This document shows positions 1-7,804 of a stretch of 64,000 nt of DNA, piece by piece. Source of the DNA: Pseudonocardia kujensis. GTDB taxonomy: Bacteria; Actinomycetota; Actinomycetes; Mycobacteriales; Pseudonocardiaceae. The stretch spans positions 1 to 64,000 of the forward strand of contig NZ_JAJSOK010000005.1 in assembly GCF_021283305.1 (NCBI RefSeq), read 5' to 3'. Position numbers and translations under genes: made by a program. The notes below the pieces were generated by a model that saw only the letters and a list, made by a program, of their open reading frames with translations, was not told the DNA's origin and searched no databases. Numbering within the stretch: position 1 is the first letter of the stretch; every line of letters begins with the position of its first letter.

Positions 1-127
1 CACCAGCACCCTCCTCGTACTCCGTGGAGTGGAACTGGTCGAAACCCTTCATGTGGATCGTGTGCTTGATCCAGGACTCACCCGCGACCAGGACGCGGAG
101 CGGGGCAGAACTCAGACTGTCGGGCAC
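1..127 (-). CDS. GATase1-like protein (DUF1355/ThuA-like), N-terminus only
   Basis: Only the first 42 codons lie in the window; the gene continues beyond base 1. Translation from a GTG at 127 gives about ten residues and then VAGESWIKHTIHMKGFD, a pattern I associate with the start of the glutamine-amidotransferase-like family PF07090 (beta strand, glycine turn, and a conserved HxxKGFD). A purine-rich GGAGGG sits just upstream of the GTG, which supports this start. The function of the family is not settled; members often sit in sugar or polyol catabolic clusters, which would fit the neighbouring aldehyde dehydrogenases. A LacI-type operator-like element at 154-165 lies just upstream. The family call rests on the N-terminus alone. 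Confidence 0.55.
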   Translation of the reverse strand, partial: MPDSLSSAPLRVLVAGESWIKHTIHMKGFDQFHSTEYEEGAG

Positions 128-153
128 GTGCCCTCCTCTCGGCTCGGACCTAC

Positions 154-165
154 TATAAACGATTC
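154..165 (-). promoter_or_regulatory. LacI-type operator-like site 1
   Basis: TATAAACGATTC; on the minus strand this reads GAATCGTTTATA. It lies 27 bp upstream of the GTG of the GATase1-like gene and matches the element repeated through the first 18 kb (consensus about GRAWCGTTTCTA). Confidence 0.5.
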
Positions 166-222
166 TTGCTGCGGGCTGATGACGTCCGCCCGAGCGGGTC
201 ACGCGTCGGCCGGGGCCGCCGC

Positions 223-1680
223 TCACAAGCTCACTTCCGAGAGCACGAGCAGCCGCGGTTCGGTGTAGTCCTCCATCGCGGCCCGCAGTCCTTCGCGTCC
301 GATGCCGGACTCCTTGACCCCTCCGTACGGCATCTGCTCGGCCCGGAAGGTCGGGATGTCGCCGACGATGACGCCTCCGACCTCCAGCTCCCGATGTGCG
401 CGGAACGCCGTCTGGATGTCGTGGGTGAAGATCCCGGCCTGCAGGCCGAAGCGCGAGTCGTCCAGTGCCCGCAGGCCCTCGTCGACGCCGTCCACCGCCG
501 CGACGGTCAGCACCGGGCCGAAGGCCTCGTCCTGGCAGACCTGCGCGTCGGCCGGGGCGTCGACGAGCACGGTTGGAGAGACCAGCGCGTCGGTGACCTT
601 CCCGCCGGTCAGAACCCGGGCCCCGCCCGCGACGGCTGCGGTGACCCACTCCCCGATCCGCTGTGCAGCTGCTCGGTTGATCAACGGCCCGACGGTGGTC
701 GCCGGCGACCAGGGGTCACCCACGACGAGCTGCTCGACCTCGTCCACCAGCACGGGCAGGAACCGTTCGTACACCGTCCTGTCGACGAGGACGCGCTGCA
801 CCGAGATGCAGGACTGGCCGCCCTGGGCGTTGGCGCCGGTCGCGATCCGCCGGGCCGCCTGCCGCAGGTCGGCATCCGAACTCCAGTCCGGACAGATCAG
901 CACCCCGGCGTTCCCGCCGAGCTCCAGAGTGACGTGCTTGCGGGGCACCGCGTCCCGGATGGCCCAGCCGACCGGTCCGGACCCGGTGAACGACACCACG
1001 CGCATCCGCGGGTCGGCGACGAGACCGGCAGCGACCTCGTCGTCCACCGTTAGCACCGAGAACGCGCCCGCCGGTAGCCCGCAGTCGGCCAGGATCTCGC
1101 CCAGCAACAGGGCGCTGAGCGGCGTCTTCGGCGCGGGCTTGAGCACGATGGGCGCGCCCACCGCCAGGGCGGGCCCGATCTTGTGGGCGGCCAGGTTGAC
1201 CGGGAAGTTGAAGGGTGTGATACCCAGGACCGGCCCCCGGGGGAACCGGCGCTGCAGGGCCAGGCGCCCGTCTCCGGCCGGCTCGCTGTCCAGTCGCTGG
1301 AGCTCACCCGACCACCGCACCGCCTCCTCCGCCGCCCACCGGAAGGTCAGGGCGGCGCGCTGCACCTCGACTCGCGACCATCGGATCGGCTTGCCGCTCT
1401 CCCTGGTGATCGTGGCGGCGACCTCGTCCGTGCGCTCGACCAGGCCCGTCGCGGCCTGTCGGAGAGCGTCCGCGCGGCGGTGGGCGGGAACTGCGAGCAG
1501 GCTGCCGGCCGCCTCGTGCGCCAGCTGCAGCGCCTGCTCCACGTGCTCAGGGTCGGCGAGGGCGACCTCGGCCACGAGCTCGTCCGTCCAGGGGTCCCGG
1601 ACCGGCAACGTTCCGGAACCGGACATCGGCTGCCCGGCGATCCAGACCCCCGCCCGCCGGACGGTCGTGGTGCCGGTCAT
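223..1680 (-). CDS. NAD(P)-dependent aldehyde dehydrogenase (A)
   Basis: Full-length ALDH-superfamily protein of about 485 aa, oxidising an aldehyde to its acid in the cytosol. The N-terminal cofactor region carries GITPFNFPVNL and VLKPAPKTPLSA. The general-base glutamate is in TLELGGN (about residue 253) and the nucleophilic cysteine in GGQSCISVQR (about residue 291). The type resembles phosphonoacetaldehyde/lactaldehyde/succinate-semialdehyde dehydrogenases, but the substrate cannot be read from sequence. I chose the ATG at 1680; an in-frame GTG four codons earlier is possible. It is the last gene of a minus-strand run after ALDH B, with 134 bp between them. Two different ALDHs side by side suggest two aldehyde intermediates, or one dialdehyde, in the same pathway. 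Confidence 0.9.
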   Translation of the reverse strand: MTGTTTVRRAGVWIAGQPMSGSGTLPVRDPWTDELVAEVALADPEHVEQALQLAHEAAGSLLAVPAHRRADALRQAATGLVERTDEVAATITRESGKPIRWSRVEVQRAALTFRWAAEEAVRWSGELQRLDSEPAGDGRLALQRRFPRGPVLGITPFNFPVNLAAHKIGPALAVGAPIVLKPAPKTPLSALLLGEILADCGLPAGAFSVLTVDDEVAAGLVADPRMRVVSFTGSGPVGWAIRDAVPRKHVTLELGGNAGVLICPDWSSDADLRQAARRIATGANAQGGQSCISVQRVLVDRTVYERFLPVLVDEVEQLVVGDPWSPATTVGPLINRAAAQRIGEWVTAAVAGGARVLTGGKVTDALVSPTVLVDAPADAQVCQDEAFGPVLTVAAVDGVDEGLRALDDSRFGLQAGIFTHDIQTAFRAHRELEVGGVIVGDIPTFRAEQMPYGGVKESGIGREGLRAAMEDYTEPRLLVLSEVSL

Positions 1681-1814
1681 GGTGCCGCCCACCCGGCGAC
1701 ACGGGTGCTGGCGAGGGCGGTGGCTTCCTGTGGTCGGTCGAAGCGGACGAAGACGTCGTTCACGGGGCTTCCGATCGAGCGTGGGAGGGGCGGGACGAGG
1801 ACCCTGCGGGTGCG

Positions 1815-3302
1815 CTACGCGCTGCCACCGGGCTTCTCCTCGAGGACCATCGTCTTGTTCTCCAGGTAGGGCAGCAGCCCTGCGACGCCGCCTTCACGGC
1901 CGATGCCGGACTGTTTGAACCCGCCGAAGCCGATGCCGAAGTCTGCGCGGTTGTCGTTGTGCCCGACGGTGCCCGCCCGGAGCTGCCGGCCGACCGCTCG
2001 AGCCTTGTCCACGTCTCGGGTGAACACGGAGGCGTTGAGGCCGTAGATGGAGTCGTTGGCGAGGCGGATGGCATCCTGCTCGTCCTTCGCGGGAATCACC
2101 GTCAGCACGGGACCGAAGATCTCCTCCTGCGCGATCCGCCACGAGTTGTCGACGTTCCCGAAGACGGTCGGTTGGACGAACCATCCGCGGTCGAGGCCGG
2201 CCGGTCGTCCACCTCCGGCAGCGAGCGTCGCGCCTTCGCTGAGCCCGATGTCGACGTAACCCTCGACTCGTTCCCGCTGCCGTTCCGTGGCCAGCGGGCC
2301 CATCTGCACGCCCGGATCGAAGGGGTCCCCGACCGTCACCTGCGAGAACGCTTCGGCGAGGCCCTCCACCATCTCGTCATGCCGATGGCGGGGCACGATG
2401 ATCCGGGTCAGGGAGCCGCAGATCTGGCCGGTCAGGAAGCACTCCGCCCCGGCCAGGACGCGGGCGGCCTCGGCGATGTCCGCGTCGTCCAGGACCACTG
2501 CCGCGGACTTGCCGCCGAGCTCGAGCGTGAAACGGCCGACCCGCTCGGTCATGATGCCGGCGATGGCCTTCCCCGCAGCGGTCGATCCGGTGAACGTGAT
2601 CTTGTCGACCCGAGGGTCTCGAACGAGGGTCTCGGAGACCTCACGATCGGCGGTGACCACGTTCAGCACGCCCGCGGGCAGCCCGACCTGCTCGGCGATC
2701 TCGGCCATGATCAGCGCTGCGCCCGGCGCTTCGGGCGAGGCCTTGAGGACCACGGTGCAGCCGGCCAGCAGAGCGGGGGCGAGCTTGTAGGCGATCAGCG
2801 TCATCGGCACGTTCCACGGGATGATCGCGCCCACGACGCCGACCGGCTCCCGCACGATCGTCCCGTATCCGTCACCGCCGGACGGGGAGGCGGGCTCCTC
2901 GAAGGGGAACGACGCCGCGAGTTCGGCGTAGTAGGAGTACGCGCCCGTGACCTCCCCCATCGCCGCGCGCGCCGCGCTGGCGAGGATTCCCGACTCTCGT
3001 GGCCAGATCTGCGCGACGTCCTCGACGCGGTCCTCGACCGCGGAGCCGATCGCCCGGAGATACTCGGCGCGCCGGCTGTGCGTCATGCGCGGCCAGGGGC
3101 CGTCGTCGAACGCCGCCCGTGCCGCACCGACCGCGGCGGCGATGTCGGCGTTCCGCGCCTCCGCGACGCTGAAGTACACCTGCTCGGTGACGGAGTCGAC
3201 GACGTCGATCGTGTCCGAGGAGGTCGGGGCGACCCATCGGCCGCCGATGTAGAACTCGTCCAGCCGGTCGAGGGGGACGGCGCCGGCGGTCGTGATGTCC
3301 AC
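1815..3302 (-). CDS. NAD(P)-dependent aldehyde dehydrogenase (B)
   Basis: 495 aa, typical ALDH length. Cofactor region: GAIIPWNVPMTLIAYK and VVLKASPEAP. Catalytic glutamate in TLELGGKSA (residue 261) and catalytic cysteine in LTGQICGSLTR (residue 295). It is closer to the betaine/benzaldehyde-type branch (PWN motif, FTGSTAAGK) than its neighbour ALDH A, so the two are not recent duplicates. The start is a GTG at 3302 with a purine-rich AAGGAAAGAGAG upstream. It follows the cupin gene by 60 bp and is probably co-transcribed with the cupin and phosphotriesterase-like genes. Confidence 0.9.
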   Translation of the reverse strand: MDITTAGAVPLDRLDEFYIGGRWVAPTSSDTIDVVDSVTEQVYFSVAEARNADIAAAVGAARAAFDDGPWPRMTHSRRAEYLRAIGSAVEDRVEDVAQIWPRESGILASAARAAMGEVTGAYSYYAELAASFPFEEPASPSGGDGYGTIVREPVGVVGAIIPWNVPMTLIAYKLAPALLAGCTVVLKASPEAPGAALIMAEIAEQVGLPAGVLNVVTADREVSETLVRDPRVDKITFTGSTAAGKAIAGIMTERVGRFTLELGGKSAAVVLDDADIAEAARVLAGAECFLTGQICGSLTRIIVPRHRHDEMVEGLAEAFSQVTVGDPFDPGVQMGPLATERQRERVEGYVDIGLSEGATLAAGGGRPAGLDRGWFVQPTVFGNVDNSWRIAQEEIFGPVLTVIPAKDEQDAIRLANDSIYGLNASVFTRDVDKARAVGRQLRAGTVGHNDNRADFGIGFGGFKQSGIGREGGVAGLLPYLENKTMVLEEKPGGSA

Positions 3303-3362
3303 TCGCTCTCTCTTTCCTTCGCTGTGGGTGCCCGTCGTGGACGCCCTCAGGTGCGGGATACG

Positions 3363-3704
3363 TCAGGACCCGGACTCGACCGGGGGGACGTAGAACGACA
3401 CCTTGCGGATGGTCTCGATCGTTCGCCAAGTGTTCGTGTCCCCGGCGAACAGGCGGACGACGTCCCCCGGCCCGATCACGATCGTCTCCCCGGTGCGGTG
3501 GAAGGTGACCTCCGCCTTACCCTCGAGCACCACGAAGATCTCGTCGGCCGTGACGCCCTGGTACTCCCCGACCTCGGCTCCCCAGACGTCCACGGCAGTT
3601 CCCGCGGTGAGGCCGTCCAGGTAGCGGGCGCCGGTGCGGAATGTCGACGTCTTCGGCTTCCAGTCGAGCTCGGCCGAGAAGGCGTTTCCCAGAAGCTGGC
3701 TCAC
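3363..3704 (-). CDS. Small cupin protein (Cupin_3/DUF861-like), copy 1
   Basis: A single-domain cupin of about 113 aa. The barrel is visible as DEIFVVLEGKAEVTFH, then ETIVIGPGDVVRL and WRTIETIRKVSFYV. It has a paralogue at 9577-9924 in this window. Start choice: an ATG exists at 3716, but its own codons spell AGGAGAACT directly before a GTG at 3704. The paralogue begins MTQHLGN, which aligns with VSQLLGN from that GTG, so the GTG is preferred. Classical cupin-1 histidines are sparse, as in Cupin_3 (EutQ/ureidoglycolate-like) proteins; the role could be isomerase, binding protein or pathway accessory. It lies between the phosphotriesterase-like gene and ALDH B. Confidence 0.75.
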   Translation of the reverse strand: MSQLLGNAFSAELDWKPKTSTFRTGARYLDGLTAGTAVDVWGAEVGEYQGVTADEIFVVLEGKAEVTFHRTGETIVIGPGDVVRLFAGDTNTWRTIETIRKVSFYVPPVESGS

Positions 3705-3743
3705 AGTTCTCCTCATAGGTGTACAGGCTCTCGTTGCGAGAGG

Positions 3744-4811
3744 TCAGTGGTCGGCGTGCGCACCGCGGGCCGCCGTGAACAGGCGCCGCGGATTGGCGGT
3801 GAGCAGGCTCGCGGTCACCTCGCCCGGGACGCCGTGGCGTTCCAGCCGGGGCAGGAAGAAGCGGGGCACGTAGCCGTAGCCGTTGCCACCGTTGCGGGTC
3901 CACATCGCCTTCGTGGCCATGTCGTGGCTCAGTAGCAGGCGCTCGGCGTAGCCCGCGGCGACGAGCGCGGCGACGGCGGCCGCGGTCTGGTGCGGCGCCG
4001 GGCACTGCCCCTCGCCCGCGTAGAAGAAGGGCATGCCGATCATGTCGAACTCCAGCCAGACGCCGCGCTCGGCGACGGCCCGCTGGTAGTCCGGGTCCTC
4101 GCCGGAGGGGTCCATGTGGCACAGCACGACGGCCTCGGGCCGGACCCCCTCCTCGTCGAGGACGATGTCGAGGACCTCGTGGGCGCGCCGCTGCCAGCCC
4201 GGCAGGTGGACGAACAGCGGGACGCCGAGCTCCCGCTGGGCGCGGGCGGACGCACGCAGGTGCGTCCGCTCGGCGTGGGTGAACTGCGGGGAGACCCCGA
4301 TCTCGCCGATGATCCCGGGCCGGATGCCCGTGTCCCCGACACCGTCCGCGAACTCGGTGAGGATCTCCGCCACCAGGTCGTCCACCGTGGCTTCGGCGCG
4401 GCGGGCGGAGTGGAAGATGTGCACGTACCAGCCGGAGCCCATGATCACGTTGAGCCCGGTCCGCTCCGCGATGTCCCGCAGCGCCAGGGGGTCCCGGCCG
4501 ATGTCGCCGTTGGTGCAGTCGACGACGGTCCGCCCGCCCGCCTCGACGAAGTTCGCCAGCTCCCCGACCGTGGCGTCCGGGTCGTCCTGGGTGGCGTTGT
4601 CCCGACAGCAGCGGGGGTCCTCGCGGAGCACCCACTGCATCGACGGGCTCACCTCGGCGTGGAACAGCGCGCGCTCGGCCGGGTCCTCGGGCTCGGCACG
4701 GGGCCTGCCGGACCAGTCACTGAGCAGGTGCTCGTGGGTGAGCGTCATCCCGAGGGCGTCCGCCGGAACCGGGCCGCGCACAGTACTGACCAGCACGGTC
4801 GGGTCATCCAT
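3744..4811 (-). CDS. Phosphotriesterase-family metal hydrolase, copy 1
   Basis: 355-aa TIM-barrel amidohydrolase of the phosphotriesterase/PHP family. Metal-site residues visible are H26 and H28 (THEH), E170 (GEIG), H202 (VHLPG), H232 (CHMDP) and D297 (SHD). The bridging residue is Glu rather than the carbamylated Lys of bacterial phosphotriesterase, as in E. coli Php. Family members are mostly lactonases or esterases, so hydrolysis of a sugar lactone or phosphodiester is likelier than true organophosphate breakdown. The start ATG at 4811 has AGAGG upstream. It follows the NAMPT-type gene by 82 bp, but a strong hairpin lies in that gap. A close paralogue is at 18180-19265. Confidence 0.85.
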   Translation of the reverse strand: MDDPTVLVSTVRGPVPADALGMTLTHEHLLSDWSGRPRAEPEDPAERALFHAEVSPSMQWVLREDPRCCRDNATQDDPDATVGELANFVEAGGRTVVDCTNGDIGRDPLALRDIAERTGLNVIMGSGWYVHIFHSARRAEATVDDLVAEILTEFADGVGDTGIRPGIIGEIGVSPQFTHAERTHLRASARAQRELGVPLFVHLPGWQRRAHEVLDIVLDEEGVRPEAVVLCHMDPSGEDPDYQRAVAERGVWLEFDMIGMPFFYAGEGQCPAPHQTAAAVAALVAAGYAERLLLSHDMATKAMWTRNGGNGYGYVPRFFLPRLERHGVPGEVTASLLTANPRRLFTAARGAHADH

Positions 4812-4840
4812 CGGGTCAACCTCTTTCGTTCGCGTGGGCT

Positions 4841-4883
4841 CCCGGCGCCCCCGCCCGGGAAGGGTGCGGGCAGGGGCGCCGGG
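4841..4883 (-). terminator. Strong hairpin between the NAMPT-type and phosphotriesterase-like genes
   Basis: Bases 4841-4857 pair with 4867-4883: 17 positions with one mismatch (c4852/a4872) and a 9-nt loop. The outer 11 bp (CCCGGCGCCCC) are perfect. It starts 11 bp after the NAMPT-type stop codon in transcript direction and ends about 30 bp before the next start. No clear T-tract follows, so it could be a terminator, an attenuator or an mRNA-stabilising stem. Confidence 0.6.
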
Positions 4884-4893
4884 GTGGACGACG

Positions 4894-6348
4894 TCAGGCC
4901 GAGACGGCCATCTCCGAGGAGACGGTGCGCATCTGACCGACGTGGTCGATGTAGTAGGACTCGGGGACCTCCTTCTCGCTGTTCGCGATCAGCTCGGTGA
5001 AGTCCCACTTCTTGAGCAGCTTGCCGTCACGGAAGACCGGCTGCAGCACGTTCTCCGACTCGGGGATCGAACCCTTGGGCACAGTGGTGTACACGCCGTT
5101 CTCGTGCTTGAGGGCGAGCCGGCCCTTCTTCGACGCCTTGAACGAGGCGCCGGTCGGCGACTTGGCGATGCCCCGCCACTCGCCGTCGACGCAGGCCGCG
5201 GACGCCTTCTGGCCGAAGTTCATCGTGTCGCGGTTCCAGTGCTGCAGCAGGCCACCGCCCATGCCGAACACGGCGTTCTCGGCGGAGAACCCGCGGCGCT
5301 CGAGCTCCATGTAGACCTGCGGCAGCGAGTGGAAGTTGACCCCGTCGCCCTGCACCACCCGGACGAACGGGGGCAGCACCTTGAAGCCCTTGGAGTTCAC
5401 GGTGTAGCCGAAGCTGTCCATCAGCCAGCCGGTGGTGTCGGCGGTGACCTGGACGATGTCGCCCGAGTCGGGACGGATCCCGACGAGGCCCGGGAAGTTC
5501 TGGATCTGCTCCTTGAGCTCGCCGCCGATGATGTTCTTGACGCAGTGCTCGTGGTCATAGGTGTCGGTGAGCAGCAGCGCGCAGCCCTCGGGGGCAAAGA
5601 CGTCGAGCATGTTGCGCAGGGCGTCGACCTCGTGCTCGCGGCCCCACGCGCAGAACCCGGCGTGCTCGGAGTTCGGGCCGGAGTTCGAGACCTTACCCGC
5701 GTTGTAGAAGCGCTTCGCGGCCAGGATCCCGGGCACCGTGTCCGACTGGTCGAAGTTCACGAGGTGCGCGAGCCCGCCCAACGCGGCGGACTGCTGCGAA
5801 CTGACGCCACGGGCGCCGTAGTCGTGCAGCATGTTCCGCAGCCCGGCCGACGAGTCGGCGGTGCGGTCCAGCGCCTCCTTGATGACCATCTTGGACAGCC
5901 AACTGACCGTGCCGATGGTGCTCGGGTACCAGACCGCGCGCAGCAGCGCGGTCTCGAAGAAGCTGGTGACCCAGAAGTACTTCGGGTCGGTGTTGATCAC
6001 CTGCACGAGCACGTTCCGTGCCGGGAGCACGGTGCCCTCGGGGACCGCCTCGATCTCGACGGGCAGGTAGCCGCCGTGGTCGTTGAGGATGCCCAGCCAG
6101 TTCTCGCGGTTGAAGTGCATCCCCTGCTCGCGGACCACGAACTCGGCCTCGTCGATGTCCTCGAGGGTGATCGGCTTCATCAGCTTCTCACGCAGGTAGA
6201 CCTGAAGACCGACGAACATCGTCACCGGGAACAGCCCGCCGCGGGACTCGATGTAGCTGGACACGTACTCCGTGCCCTTGGGGTACAGCGGGTAGTGGCA
6301 GTGCTTGTAGTTGTCCGTGTCGATGATCAGGTTGTCGAGATACCCCAT
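4894..6348 (-). CDS. NAMPT/NadV-type phosphoribosyltransferase, copy 1
   Basis: 484 aa, full length for nicotinamide phosphoribosyltransferase (base + PRPP to mononucleotide + PPi; NAD salvage). Motifs line up with human NAMPT from memory: TDNYK near the N-terminus, HDYGARG (about 175-181), NFDQSDT with D203 (human D219, linked to nicotinamide preference), H229 in NSEH (human H247), D262 in TDTYD, RPDSGD with R292/D294, then VLPPFVRVVQGDG and FGMGGGLLQ. The start ATG at 6348 has GAAGGCGG upstream; a longer reading frame extends to 6678 but lacks family similarity there. Its place with aldehyde dehydrogenases and a lactonase-like enzyme is odd for simple NAD salvage. Operator-like sites lie upstream at 6365, 6521 and 6712. 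Confidence 0.88.
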   Translation of the reverse strand: MGYLDNLIIDTDNYKHCHYPLYPKGTEYVSSYIESRGGLFPVTMFVGLQVYLREKLMKPITLEDIDEAEFVVREQGMHFNRENWLGILNDHGGYLPVEIEAVPEGTVLPARNVLVQVINTDPKYFWVTSFFETALLRAVWYPSTIGTVSWLSKMVIKEALDRTADSSAGLRNMLHDYGARGVSSQQSAALGGLAHLVNFDQSDTVPGILAAKRFYNAGKVSNSGPNSEHAGFCAWGREHEVDALRNMLDVFAPEGCALLLTDTYDHEHCVKNIIGGELKEQIQNFPGLVGIRPDSGDIVQVTADTTGWLMDSFGYTVNSKGFKVLPPFVRVVQGDGVNFHSLPQVYMELERRGFSAENAVFGMGGGLLQHWNRDTMNFGQKASAACVDGEWRGIAKSPTGASFKASKKGRLALKHENGVYTTVPKGSIPESENVLQPVFRDGKLLKKWDFTELIANSEKEVPESYYIDHVGQMRTVSSEMAVSA

Positions 6349-6364
6349 CGATCCGCCTTCGTGA

Positions 6365-6376
6365 GAGTCGTTTCTA
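6365..6376 (+). promoter_or_regulatory. LacI-type operator-like site 2
   Basis: GAGTCGTTTCTA, 16 bp upstream of the NAMPT copy 1 start codon; one mismatch to GAATCGTTTCTA. Confidence 0.5.
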
Positions 6377-6520
6377 CTGGTGGACTTCGTGCGCGTTGCG
6401 GGCCGGTTTCGCGCCGTCCGGCCGTGAGCGTCGCTCAGATGGACGCCCCGTTCACACCCCAGAGAGCCTGGCTCAGCGAGCCCGTCGAAGCTAGGGGTCG
6501 CACCCGGAATGAACACGATC

Positions 6521-6532
6521 GTAACGTTTCTA
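6521..6532 (+). promoter_or_regulatory. LacI-type operator-like site 3
   Basis: GTAACGTTTCTA, about 170 bp upstream of NAMPT copy 1. The centre AACGTT is self-complementary, as in LacI-family operators. Confidence 0.5.
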
Positions 6533-6685
6533 CCCCGTACAGACCTGGCTGACCTGCGGCGACTCGGCCACGCCACGACATCGGACGACCTTCCGGGTGA
6601 GCGGCGACCGGCCGCCGCGCGGTGCTGTCGGAGCCGCCCGCGACCAGCACGGCCTGCTGGCCCGGGCCGCCGAGCCACCCACCAG

Positions 6686-7049
6686 TCACCGGACGAACGA
6701 GAAACGCGGTGGAATCGATTCTCCGATGAGCGCAGCTCGCCCCGCCCCGGCCCTGTTCACGGCTCCGCCTCGACAAGGTCGATCTCCCACTCCTGGGGCT
6801 CGGCCGCCCGGGCTCAGCTCCGACACGACCCTCCCAAGAGTGGAAGCACTGCGCCGCTTGAGGTTGCGCTGGGACTCGTCGGGCGAGTGCTCGAGCACCT
6901 GGACGGCCTCCTGCACCCGGTTGCACCGCTCCGGCGGAACCGGCCCGGAGTCGTCGAGCACGGACGACACCGTGCTCACCGAGAATCCGGGCATGCTCGG
7001 CCACGTCCTTCATGGTCGGGCGCAGGCGCCTGCGGTCGGGCTGCGTCAC
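6686..7049 (-). pseudogene. LacI-family regulator, N-terminal remnant with frameshift
   Basis: From a GTG at 7049 the frame reads through RPTMKDVAEHA, the first helix of a LacI helix-turn-helix. One extra C near 6990 then shifts the frame, and it continues as GFSVSTVSSVLDDSGPVP, the recognition helix and hinge lead, on to RSASTLGRVV. After about 75 residues no LacI effector domain follows, so the gene is both frameshifted and truncated. The GTG overlaps the stop of the upstream small ORF (GTGA), so the two were once translationally coupled. It was probably the repressor of the GAATCGTTTCTA sites around it. Confidence 0.7.
6712..6723 (+). promoter_or_regulatory. LacI-type operator-like site 4
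   Basis: GAATCGATTCTC; the first ten bases are a perfect palindrome (GAATCGATTC). It lies near the 3' end of the LacI remnant, upstream of NAMPT copy 1. Confidence 0.35.
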
Positions 7050-7369
7050 GTCGCGCCGCCTCCCACCCGTATCACCGGGCCCTGCACGCGTGCCGCCCAG
7101 GACGGTATCGAGGTCCACAGGACGGCGCAGTGCGACCACCCGACGAACTCCGGCAGCGCCCGGTGCGGAGCGAGGTCGGCGGTGAAGGAGGCCGCGCGAT
7201 CGACGTCCACGGTGTCGCCGAGTCCCATCGTCCCGATCGGCGTCCCGATCGGCGTCCCGATCGGCGTCCCGATCGGCGTCGCGGTCGACGGGTCGAGCAC
7301 GTCCGGGAGGCCGAGCTCAGCCGCGCAATCCACGCCACCGGCGAAGAAACGATCCGACCCCACCTTCAC
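7046..7369 (-). CDS. Small unassigned protein with four-fold IGTP repeat
   Basis: 107 codons from a GTG at 7369 preceded by GGGGAGGAG. No family is firmly recognised. Four tandem 12-bp units (7235-7282) encode IGTPIGTPIGTPIGT in the middle. The stretch MGLGDTVDVDRAASF faintly recalls the GxGD segment near the C-terminus of ADP-dependent sugar kinases, which would make this a truncated relic; this is a weak guess. Its stop overlaps the start of the LacI remnant (GTGA). An operator-like element lies 76 bp upstream at 7445-7456, so it was probably the first gene of an autoregulated repressor operon. Confidence 0.4.
   Translation of the reverse strand: MKVGSDRFFAGGVDCAAELGLPDVLDPSTATPIGTPIGTPIGTPIGTMGLGDTVDVDRAASFTADLAPHRALPEFVGWSHCAVLWTSIPSWAARVQGPVIRVGGGAT
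7235..7282 (+). repeat. 12-bp tandem repeat, four copies
   Basis: GATCGGCGTCCC is repeated from 7235, the fourth copy ending GCGTCG. The length keeps the reading frame of the overlapping minus-strand ORF and produces the IGTP repeat. Slippage-type expansion is the simple explanation. Confidence 0.8.
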
Positions 7370-7444
7370 CTCTCCTCCCCGCTGAAAACCTGCACTCAGT
7401 CGACCATGGAGCGGGGAGTACGGTCTCCGTCGACCAGGCCGGAA

Positions 7445-7456
7445 TAGAAACGATTC
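7445..7456 (-). promoter_or_regulatory. LacI-type operator-like site 5
   Basis: TAGAAACGATTC, reading GAATCGTTTCTA on the minus strand, an exact match to the consensus. It lies upstream of the small ORF and LacI remnant. Confidence 0.6.
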
Positions 7457-7804
7457 TGGCATCATAGGTCACCTCGTCACGACGGGTCAAGCACGGCACC
7501 CCTCCGACCGGGAGTTGCGTCCGCGCGGGAGAGAGGAACCTCCATGACGGCGTCCCGGACGAGGCGGCCGCCCCGATCAAGCCGTGCCTCGACGCGGCCC
7601 CAATCGTCTGGTGTGCCACAGCCCGGCCACCATTGCCGACGCGCACAAGCGAGCGCAATGTCGGGCCCGACCCCGTTGGGGCGTGAGGTGGTGCTGTTGT
7701 TCCGCACACGACGACCTGCGGACCGAGGGCTGTGTCCGTGGGGTCGCCCTCGAGGAGGTTGAGCCGCTCGACCAGCGCCTGACCGCTGCAACAGCGGTGT
7801 GATC
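7457..7804. other. Gap without a recognisable gene
   Basis: Only GC-driven overlapping open frames were seen; no protein family, RNA or repeat was found between operator-like site 5 and the transposase remnant. Confidence 0.5.

Noticed and set aside
3744-4811. Organophosphate-degrading phosphotriesterase
   Set aside because: The bridging Lys is replaced by Glu and the context is sugar/aldehyde metabolism, so a lactonase or other hydrolase is likelier.
7235-7282. CRISPR-like array
   Set aside because: The repeats are contiguous 12-bp units without spacers and keep a reading frame.
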